Shown here piece after piece: positions 17,366 through 23,804 of a DNA stretch of 23,804 nt. This stretch comes from Prorocentrum cordatum (lineage: Eukaryota > Sar > Dinophyceae > Prorocentrales > Prorocentraceae), in the NCBI GenBank assembly GCA_963575745.1, contig CAUYUJ010003686.1, forward strand, positions 25,001 through 48,804, written 5' to 3'. Numbering within the stretch: position 1 is the stretch's first letter; the number at the start of each line of letters is the position of its first letter. The translations under genes and the position numbers were made by a program. Below the pieces are notes generated by a model, which saw nothing but the letters and a program-made list of their open reading frames with translations, was not told where the DNA came from and ran no database searches.

Positions 17366-17496
17366 ATATCTGGCCGAATCTAGCAAGTGGGTTGTTAATG
17401 CCCCAAGTGGCTTGGGGGGATAGCGATAGTCTTATAATCCCCCTAAGCCACTTGGGGCATGTATAACCCACTTATACGCTAGGTTTGGCCAGGTAT
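17366..17496. mobile_element. Foldback/MITE-like element with ~55-bp arms
   Basis: The left arm (17366-about 17420) and right arm (about 17438-17496) are imperfect reverse complements. Shared blocks are TAT/CCTGGCC, CTAGC, AAGTGGGTT and ATGCCCCAAGTGGCTT, with two small indels. The loop is about 17 nt. TA lies at both ends (17367-17368 and 17494-17495), again compatible with a TA target site. The sequence is unrelated to the foldbacks at 6.2, 8.1 and 16.1 kb. Confidence 0.83.
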
Positions 17497-17572
17497 CACT
17501 TCTTTGGCGTCCACCGAGAATCCCCCCATCCCCTGAGCAACCCCCGCGCCCACCCCAGGCCCCCCTGGGGGA

Positions 17573-17700
17573 GGAGGAGGAGGAAGGAGGGAGGGAGGGA
17601 GGGAGGGAGGGAGGGAGGGAGCAGGAGGAGGAGGAGGAGGAGGAGGAGGAGGAGGAGGAGGAAGGATGGAGGAGGAGGGAGGAGGAGGGAGGAGGAGGGT
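17573..17700 (+). repeat. Polypurine (GGA)n/(GGGA)n tract
   Basis: (GGGA)n at about 17588-17620 is bracketed by GGA repeats. The strand orientation is the same as at 8.6, 10.6, 11.6 and 15.6 kb. Confidence 0.95.
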
Positions 17701-17809
17701 GGACTGGTTCGAGTCCTTCTTGGGATGCTGGCCCCGGGCCCGGCGAGGGCCCCCAGAGGCCGACAGCTGCCCCACGGCTCACGCCCTGATTTTTTTTCAC
17801 CGCGAGAGG

Positions 17810-18265
17810 ATGCGGCAGCCAGGCGAGGAGCAGGGCGGAGAGCGGGAGCAGTCGGGCGGGGGCGACAGGCGCCTCGGGGAGGGGGCGGGGGAGCCAATCG
17901 TAGAGAGGGAGCTGGCACGCACCCTTCTCACTTGCATACTGAGCGAGCTGGGCAAATACCCTGCATGGGCTGGCCACTCGGTTCTCGGCTGTCGGGCGAG
18001 ATATTCTGCATCCTCTTCAGGCTCCCAGCGAGGTACAAGTGAGCGTTTTTTATTCGACGTTTCGACTTTGGGCGGAAAGGGGGGGGAGGGGGGGGGTCTG
18101 GCTCCGGACCTCTGCTTAGTGCGACTGTTTGCAGCAGCGCGCCCCATGGGGGAGACTCCACCCGCTCGAAACAGGTGCCAAAAAACAGCCAGGATCTACT
18201 CCATGGGGGGGGAGGGAGGGGGCGAGGGCCCGCGCCGATCGGCAAAACAACGAATAAGAAAATGA
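17810..18265 (+). CDS. Low-confidence open frame
   Basis: An ATG at 17810 opens about 151 codons to a stop at 18265. Residues around 35-75 look protein-like (e.g. VERELARTLLTCILSELGKY), but a Gly/Glu-rich low-complexity stretch follows. A minus frame over the same DNA (18147-17797, ATG start) is equally plausible (e.g. RWEPEEDAEYLARQPRTEW). Neither has a recognised domain. One may be a gene fragment; the choice of strand is open. Confidence 0.15.
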   Translation: MRQPGEEQGGEREQSGGGDRRLGEGAGEPIVERELARTLLTCILSELGKYPAWAGHSVLGCRARYSASSSGSQRGTSERFLFDVSTLGGKGGEGGGLAPDLCLVRLFAAARPMGETPPARNRCQKTARIYSMGGEGGGEGPRRSAKQRIRK

Positions 18266-18329
18266 TTACATGAGTCCCCAAACTACCCTGCGTGTCTGGC
18301 GGCGGCGGAACCCTCCAACCACGGGGATC

Positions 18330-18540
18330 TCCTGACCTGGGTCAATCCAGACCCGGGTCAGCAGGAAACCAAAAAACTGCAATGCAGGAAAAAAACTGCA
18401 ACGCAGGTCTTCGCAAACCCGGGTCAGCCAGTATGCGCGGCCGCCTCGCGGCCACGAGCGGCTCGCTAACCTGGGTCAGCCAGAGGGGCTCTTCGCAGGA
18501 TCCTGCAGGATCCGGTGCCCTGGCTGACCCCTGTTTGCAT
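18330..18540 (+). repeat. Short interspersed direct repeats (ACC(C/T)GGGTCAG)
   Basis: AC(C/T)(C/T)GGGTCA occurs about four times between 18335 and 18480, and its reverse (CTGGCTGACCC) occurs once near 18522. AAAACTGCAA(T/C)GCAGG occurs twice in tandem near 18375-18405. GGATCCTGCAGGATCC near 18498 is a perfect 16-bp palindrome. Confidence 0.7.
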
Positions 18541-18715
18541 TGACTCCCGTCTCGAGGCTCTCGACAGCCGAGTGACAGTTTTCCCCCGGCCAGCACCAGG
18601 GATTACAGTGGGAGCCTCAGCTCCACGCTTCCCTAGAGGGCGAGATCGTCTCGCGCCCCCGCTGTGCTCGTGCGGTGTTGTGGGGACCTGTCTCGAGCAA
18701 GAGGGAAGAGCTTGG
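18541..18715. other. No feature supported
   Basis: Unique, moderately GC-rich sequence ahead of the GGCGAG minisatellite. Confidence 0.4.
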
Positions 18716-18845
18716 AGTGGGGGGCGAGGGCGAGGAGGGCGAGAAAGGCGAGGGCGAGTGGGCGAGGAGGGCGGGGAGGGCGAGCTGCGGGGGGGGGGGG
18801 GGGCGAGGGCGAGGAGGCCGAGGAGGGCGAGGGCGAGGTAGGGGC
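18716..18845 (+). repeat. (GGCGAG)n minisatellite with a poly-G run
   Basis: Imperfect GGGCGAG and GAGGGCGAG units, interrupted by a G-run of about 15 near 18789-18803. Open frames here are repeat artefacts. Confidence 0.9.
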
Positions 18846-19034
18846 GAGGCCTCGGGCACGTTGCGAGCAGCAGTCGGGGGCGTCCCAGAGTGCGGGCTTC
18901 GCTCGCAGATCATGGCCCGAAGCACGTGCGCGAGCGAAGGGAGGCCAAAGGGCATTCGGAAATGAGAGGAGGAAGTAGAAGAAGAAGGCGAAGAAGAAGA
19001 GGATGGCGTGCTGAAAGAAGAGAAGAAGAAGAAG

Positions 19035-19440
19035 CCGACTAATAATAATGATAGTTATAAATTGCATAAAATACTAATATGGATAATAAACATATAAGAG
19101 AAAGAATTATATACACACAAAAACTGTGACAGCATATAATATTATAACAATAATAAGTAATGGTGATCATAATAAACAAGAATCAGAGAAATGATAGAGT
19201 AGCAAGAGTGGGAGTAGTAGTAGTAGTCGTGATAGTCACACTAATACAAATGATGGTATTTAAATGAAAAAGTTCGAAAATCAAAAATAATCATGTAACC
19301 ACAATCATAATCATAAGCAGAATCAGAATCATACGCAAAATCCGAATCGTAACCATAATCATAATCATAATCATAGTCAGAACCATAAGAATACCAAGAC
19401 TAGAAGACGTGTTGAAAGACGTCATGAAAGATGAAGAAGA
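19035..19440 (+). repeat. AT-rich island with AATCAT-type repeats
   Basis: Composition changes abruptly from GC-rich to strongly AT-rich near 19035 and back near 19445. The second half (about 19300-19395) is made of AATCATAATCATA, AATCAGAATC and ACCATAATC words, a degenerate hexamer series. No long frame is present. Confidence 0.85.
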
Positions 19441-19445
19441 AGTGG

Positions 19446-19714
19446 TCATGAGATCGGGGGGGGCTTCACGGCCCCGACCATGGTATCCACGTTCGTTCTT
19501 GGGTAATCGAGCGCTGGTGGATGAAGAGCAGATGGACGCATCGACTCGAGAAAAGACGCGCGAATGAGAGTCAGCATCGCTTGCGTGGGACGGGGCACTT
19601 GAACCATCGTGCGAACTTCGCGCGTGCTCAACTTATGGTCAGTTTGGGCAAAATCACAAAAAGCCACCCAACAAATAATTCCCCAATCAATGCTTGCACT
19701 AAAGTGGTCCTAGC
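19446..19714 (-). CDS. Possible gene or exon fragment
   Basis: The minus strand is open from just after a TAG near 19714 to TGA at 19446, about 88 codons without an ATG at its start (the first usable start would be GTG at 19667). Composition is protein-like and non-repetitive (e.g. FCDFAQTDHKLSTREVRTMV). The plus strand is also open (ATG at 19521), so strand choice is uncertain. No family was recognised. Confidence 0.22.
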
Positions 19715-19743
19715 GGATGTTGAAAGATTTGGCCAAAATTCCT

Positions 19744-19840
19744 GGCCGATTTCGGTGGGCGACCAAATTCCCTGGCTTCCTATTCTGGGTTCCCGGGTTC
19801 CCGGTTGCTGGTTCTGGGCCGATTTCGGTGGGCGGCGGGC
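19744..19840 (+). repeat. 73-bp tandem duplication
   Basis: GGCCGATTTCGGTGGGCG occurs at 19744 and again at 19817. Each is followed by a TTCC(C)-rich segment. The copies between are diverged. Confidence 0.75.
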
Positions 19841-19871
19841 TTCCCAGGGCCCTGGATTCCCAGGTTCCTGG

Positions 19872-20036
19872 TCGATCTCCTTGTCGATCGGTCTCACCAT
19901 CGATCTCATTACCCACCTCTCTATCGATCTCACTACCGATCTCACACGCGATCCCAATATCGATTTCACAATCGATGTCACTATAAATTGCACGAGCGAT
20001 CTCACGATCGATCTCACTATCGATCTCACTATCCAT
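19872..20036 (+). repeat. 12-bp tandem repeat (ATCGATCTCACT)n
   Basis: About 13 imperfect units built on TATCGATCTCAC. Because 12 is a multiple of 3, the forward frame reads a four-residue DLTI-type repeat without stops, and both strands are largely open. ATCGAT is self-complementary, so the array contains many small palindromes. Confidence 0.9.
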
Positions 20037-20049
20037 TTTCAAACTTTCA

Positions 20050-20420
20050 AACCATCCACTGATTGGGCCTTTTCTCTAGTGTAATAGGTGCCTCAGGGTG
20101 TGGATTACCCTTAACGTTCTGAAGATCGTTTTCGCGCACTCTTGCGACATCTTGGGAGGGAGGGAGCGAAAGGACCCTGGAATGATACAAAAAAAAGCGG
20201 GAGGGTGCTCCTCGTGGGGCCATTAGGCTGCGGGGCTGAGGTTTCTGCAACCTGCTCCATTTCCTGCTCCCAGTCTCAAATGTTGAAATTATATGTTCTG
20301 TTTCCAGTTTCAAAGGGTTACTGTCCGCGCGATGGGGGAAACCGAAAACCACACCGGGCACCACACCCGAATCGCGTGCTATAATTTCATTGTGGGCCCT
20401 GGGAGACGCTCAAATACATA
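20050..20420. other. Unique sequence, no gene supported
   Basis: Moderate-GC sequence. A minus frame (20364-20047) of 105 codons has mixed composition but no ATG-supported start context or domain. Confidence 0.4.
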
Positions 20421-20423
20421 ATA

Positions 20424-20740
20424 GTCACACCCGATGCAACTATCCCTCCTGAATTACATCAGACTCGCGCCCCTGAAGCCAGGATCTTAAATATGTTACA
20501 CCAGAATCGCGCTCCAGAGGCCAGAACCCGTGTAAGTTGAATCAGACTCGCGTTTCCCAAGCCAGAATCCCTTGCAAATCACGCTGGAGTCGCACCCCCG
20601 AAACCAGAATTGCTAGCAAATTACACCCGAATCGCACTCCCGAGGCCAGAAGCCCTGGCAAATTACGCTAGAATCGCGATCCCGAGGCCAGAAACCTTTG
20701 TACATTATCAGCAGCTCGCGTTCCCGAAGCCAACTGTTTA
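20424..20740 (+). repeat. 42-bp-period minisatellite, array 2 (7-8 units)
   Basis: The TCGCG(C/T)-CCCGA(A/G)GCCAGAA core recurs at 20466, 20508, 20549, 20591, 20633, 20675 and 20717 (spacings 42, 41, 42, 42, 42, 42), with a diverged unit near 20424. It shares the CGC-CCCGA core, the AAATTACA tail and the period with 16551-16886. The one 41-bp unit and in-frame stops break the reading frames. Confidence 0.92.
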
Positions 20741-20774
20741 CTTGATTTCATATGTTTACACAAGAAGAGAGGGG

Positions 20775-21498
20775 CAGGGATATATGTACAACTATACATA
20801 TACATATACATGCACCTAAACATACACATGTACATATGCAGATGCACATGCATATGCATGTACATAAACCTATACAAATACCACCACACATGCACATGCA
20901 TATACATAAACACATACATGCACATACACATATGCATATACATTTATACATGAGCTATAAACATACACAATTGCATATACGTCTACGTAAACAAATACAT
21001 ATACATATTCACAATCGCAACATACATCTATACATACATGCATACAGACATGTGTAGATATGTATACATATGAGTAAGTATATACATGTGGGTAGACGTA
21101 TACGTTCCGGTATACCCATCCACCACCATATACATACGGATGTTGTATATGTATATACATTTATATGTATGTATATATACACATACATACATACATACAT
21201 ACGTATCATACATGAATGTATATGTACATAATAATGCATACATGCATATAAATACGCATATGCATATACGAATACATGTACATATGCATGTACAGGTGCA
21301 CGTGCATATACATATACACGCACATATGCATACGAATGCGCAAATTCATCGACATACACACATGAATATGCATAAACAGTTGCATGTACATACGACATAC
21401 ACAACATAGCACATACAGTTATGAACAAAACATAAACACATGCATATCCGCGTACATTTACATATACACATGCATGCATACGCATATACATATACACA

Positions 21499-21540
<42 letters not shown>
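20775..21540 (+). repeat. Long degenerate ACATAT/ACATGC microsatellite ending in (TA)n
   Basis: About 760 bp of ACATAT, ACATGC and ATACAC hexamers with interruptions, ending in (TA)n at 21503-21540. Tyr/Val/Met/Cys or His/Ile frames through it are repeat artefacts. Confidence 0.95.
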
Positions 21541-21542
<2 letters not shown>

Positions 21543-21650
21543 CACGCGCGCGCTACGCGCGCGCTTAGGTTCTGGTCGCAGATAAACCACGGGTGCCGCC
21601 GTAAGCCCCGCTGCGGCCACAACGACGATTTCCAGCATTCTCGAGCCCAT
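21009..21650 (-). CDS. Low-confidence frame running into the microsatellite
   Basis: A true ATG at 21650 opens a minus frame. Its first ~36 codons are outside the repeat and resemble a signal peptide or membrane anchor (MLEIVVVAAAGLTAAPVVYL). It then crosses the GC hairpin and continues as Tyr/Ile/Met/Val codons of the microsatellite. At best this is a 5' exon fragment cut off by repeat expansion. Confidence 0.12.
21540..21570. repeat. GC-rich hairpin, relative of 9127-9166
   Basis: ACCCACGCGCGCGC pairs with CGCGCGCGCTTAGGT across a two-base centre, with one offset. The core CACGCGCGCGCT(T/A)CGCGCGC matches the 9.1 kb hairpin. It sits exactly where the (TA)n tract ends. Confidence 0.8.
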
Positions 21651-21727
21651 GCCATCGACGCAAAGAAACGCGTAGTCAGAACGCGGGGCGCCACGTTCCC
21701 GCGTATCTCACAATCTCGCAGCCGCCT

Positions 21728-22183
21728 TTGTTTGATTTATCGAACTGCGTTTTTTCTCCACTTCCACTTCCGCTCTGCCCCGTCGTGACACTCAATGTTA
21801 TTGCACATATGCTCGGTCTCGCCATGCCCGATCACGCAGACATCCGCCGGCTCCTGATGCTGGGATTGGCCGGGGCCTCGTTGCGCGCGCGTGGGAGCGC
21901 GGCGTTTTGTCCCTGTTCCTTGCGTTCCGGGCTTCTCGTTTTCAGCGGTCGTTCAGCTGTCGTGGATCTGCAAGGCGCGCGCAGATGTCCCAGTCATCAG
22001 CGCCCTTCTCTGCAATCAATTGTTGTCGAATCCGTCTACGGGAGTGGGGGGGCTTCTTTGTGCTGGACGCCAAACTTCATGCCGGCGATAGTCGCACCCG
22101 TGGGATCTGAAGGCTCGGGCCCACGGGGGATGCTCAATGATTTGCCTGGCAAGTCCCATTTATGGGGCTGCCTGGAGCTCTGA
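21728..22183 (+). CDS. Low-confidence open frame
   Basis: The frame is open for about 151 codons; the first in-frame ATG is near 21809 (MLGLAMPDHADIRRLLMLG). The sequence is non-repetitive and balanced in hydrophobic and charged residues. It has no recognised domain, and other frames of the same DNA are open for about 67 codons. It could be an exon, a decayed gene or chance. Confidence 0.17.
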   Translation: MFDLSNCVFSPLPLPLCPVVTLNVIAHMLGLAMPDHADIRRLLMLGLAGASLRARGSAAFCPCSLRSGLLVFSGRSAVVDLQGARRCPSHQRPSLQSIVVESVYGSGGASLCWTPNFMPAIVAPVGSEGSGPRGMLNDLPGKSHLWGCLEL

Positions 22184-22189
22184 CGGGCC

Positions 22190-22690
22190 TCTGGCGGTAT
22201 CTTCTTCGCGCTTGGGCGAAGCCTTTTCAGGAGGTGATGGATGGGCACGAAACCTGAGAATTTGTTCTGTATAGCCACACCCCGCTCGCTCGGGCGGGTC
22301 CGCCCTGCAAGGGTGGGAGGGGCAAGAAACGCGTGAAAGAATATGGTGTAGGGATGCACTGCTCCCTCTGGCGGAGGGGTCCCTGGCGCTCTGGCGAGAC
22401 TTGCCCAGGAGGGGACGGACGAGCACGAAACCTGAGGAAAAGTATGGTATAGCCACACCCCGTGCGCTCTGACGGGGCTACCTCGGGTGCGGTGGGAGGA
22501 GCAAGAAAGAACAGGGACTGTGTATGGTATGTATAGCAACACCCCTCTCGCTCTGCTGAGGCCGCCCTTGAGGGGCGGCAGGGTCAAAGCATTTTGTGCA
22601 ATGATAAGGTATAGCGATGCCCCGCTCACTTTGGCGGGGCCTGCCTGGCGCTCTGGCGGGGCCGTCCCAAGGAGAGGAGCACGAAAGCTG
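22190..22690 (+). repeat. Tandem array, ~77-101 bp units
   Basis: Unit starts marked by T(A/G)TAG(C/G)-A--C-CC lie at 22270, 22347, 22448, 22532 and 22610. A partial unit precedes them. Units share CGCTC(G/T)CTC(T)GGCGGG-type centres and a G(A)GCA(A/C)GAAA end. The minus strand repeats SERGVAI in some units, but frames shift between units, so this is a satellite rather than a gene. Confidence 0.83.
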
Positions 22691-22770
22691 ACGGGTGAGG
22701 GGAGGAAGAGGAGAGAGAGAGAGAGGAGGGAATGGAGGCAAGGGAGGGCGGGAGGGAAGAAGGGACGGAA
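22691..22770 (+). repeat. Purine-rich GGA/GAGA stretch
   Basis: GAGGGGAGGAAGAGGAGAGAGAGA-type sequence joins the tandem array to the family E block. Confidence 0.7.
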
Positions 22771-23031
22771 GGGGGAGGCCCAGGCCATCTGGGCCGTCTT
22801 CGAGCACCCTAGGGCCTCCCGTTCCCGCTCTGTGGCCAATCTTGGGCCTGTCCTGGGGCTTCCTGGGCCGCCTGAGGCTCCTCCTGGGCAATGTTCGGGC
22901 TCTCTGGGGCCGTCTTGGGGCTCTTTCTTGTGCCTCTTCGGCGGTCTTGGGGCTATCTTGGGGGGCGTCGTCGGCCGTCTTGGAGCATCGGAAGGTCGAA
23001 AACGCGAGAAACCGAAAAACATGTTTTTCTG

Positions 23032-23067
<36 letters not shown>

Positions 23068-23804
23068 CCTTTTCGGGCTCTCTCGGGAGGCCTCTCGGAG
23101 CTCTCTTGGGGCCTCTTGGAGGCCTCTTGGGATGAGTTTTTGCCGTTTTGGGCCAATCTTGGGCCACGTTGGGACCATCTGGGCCGTCTTCGAGCGCCCT
23201 GGGGCCTCCCGCTTCCGCTCTGTAGCCCGTCTTCGGCCTGTCCTGGGGCCTCTTGGGCCGTCTGGGGCTCCTCTTGGGCAATTTGCAGGCTCTCTGCCGT
23301 CTTGGGGCTCTTTTGGGGGCGTCTTCGGTGGTCTTGGGGCGGTCTTGGGGGCGTCTTCGGCCGTCTTCGAGCACTGGGAGCTCGAGAACGCGAGAAAGCG
23401 AAAAACATAAAAAACATAGGAAAATCAAAGATGTGGGCCTCTTCGGGCTCTCTCGGAACGCCTCTCGGAGCTCTCTTGGGGCCTCTTGTGCTGTGTATTT
23501 GTCGTGTTGGGCCCATCTGGGGCCACGTTGGGATGATCTTGGTCGTCCTGGAGCGCCTTGGAGCCTCCCACTCCCGCTCTGTGGTCCATCTTGGACCTAT
23601 CCTGAAGCTCTCTTGGGCCGTCTGAGGCTCCTCCTGGGCAATTTTCGGGCTCCCTGGGGCCGTCTTGGGGCTCTTTTGGGGCTTCGGCGGTCGCCTTGGG
23701 GCGGTCTGGGGGCATCTGGGAGCGTCTTGGAGCTCTCTGGGGCAGTCTGGGGGCTCCACGGCCCCTCCGGGGTGCTGTGGGAGCGGTCTCGGAGGCCCCG
23801 GTCC
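22770..23804 (-). repeat. Family E tandem array, ~360-390-bp units, inverted
   Basis: The landmark (G)(G/A)GCCTCCC...CCGCTCTGT occurs at 22812, 23202 and 23561 (spacings 390 and 359). Each unit then has TCTTGGGCC/GGGGCTC words and an A-rich segment (CGAGAAA-CGAAAAACAT). In the first unit the A-rich segment has expanded to (TA)n at 23037-23065. Orientation is opposite to the copies at 5 and 17 kb, and the array runs off the window end. Many frames on both strands are open and give the same Trp/Gly/Leu or Arg/Pro/Gln pseudo-proteins. Confidence 0.85.

Noticed and set aside
22036-23022. 328-codon minus-strand frame and similar frames at 23 kb
   Set aside because: They are built from the tandem array and family E words; several frames on both strands are open in the same DNA.

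Overview
The window is nuclear DNA of a dinoflagellate. The decisive evidence is a perfect 22-nt copy of the dinoflagellate spliced-leader exon (DinoSL) on the minus strand at 10623-10644. It is followed by a short 5' leader, an ATG at 10547 and a decayed reading frame running to 9460. A spliced leader joined to a gene body in the genome is the known mark of an mRNA that was trans-spliced, reverse-transcribed and reinserted. The species cannot be told from this sequence.

No intact protein gene could be supported. The retroposed gene remnant at 9460-10547 (minus) is the only clear coding relic; its family was not recognised. A few weak fragments (2115-3233, 17810-18265, 19446-19714, 21009-21650, 21728-22183) are listed at low confidence. 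Most other long open frames are by-products of stop-free simple repeats.

Layout. 1-4620: GC-rich sequence with a (CAG)14 tract, copy 1 of a dispersed repeat (family C, about 1232-1440), a 46-bp tandem repeat and an A/C-rich stretch with overlapping open frames. 4629-5026: compound microsatellites and poly-G. 5040-5660: family E copy 1. 5970-8285: a diverged 150-bp direct repeat, two copies of a foldback element (family A) and family C/R1 copies. 8597-9096: polypurine tract. 9127-9166: GC hairpin. 9460-10644: retroposed gene with spliced leader, abutting a second polypurine tract (10645-11129). 11130-13234: opposed purine and pyrimidine tracts, then GGCGAAACCAGC minisatellites around a (GAC)n tract. 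13235-13512: the most complete family C/R1 copy. 13705-13804: 100-N assembly gap inside (TCC)n. 13920-14445: G/T-rich. 14448-15505: degenerate tandem array. 15648-15850: purine tract. 16141-16290: 63-bp-arm foldback flanked by TA. 16551-16886: exact 42-bp-period array. 16880-17235: family E copy 2. 17366-17496: another foldback. 19035-19440: AT-rich island. 19872-20036: 12-bp array. 20424-20740: second array of the 42-bp family. 20775-21540: ACATAT-type microsatellite. 22190-22690: roughly 85-bp tandem array. 22770-23804: tandem family E in the opposite orientation.

Taken together this is repeat-dominated dinoflagellate intergenic DNA: one retroposed gene, at least four unrelated foldback/MITE-like families, and several satellite families recurring kilobases apart. 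All repeat relationships were found by eye, so identities are approximate.
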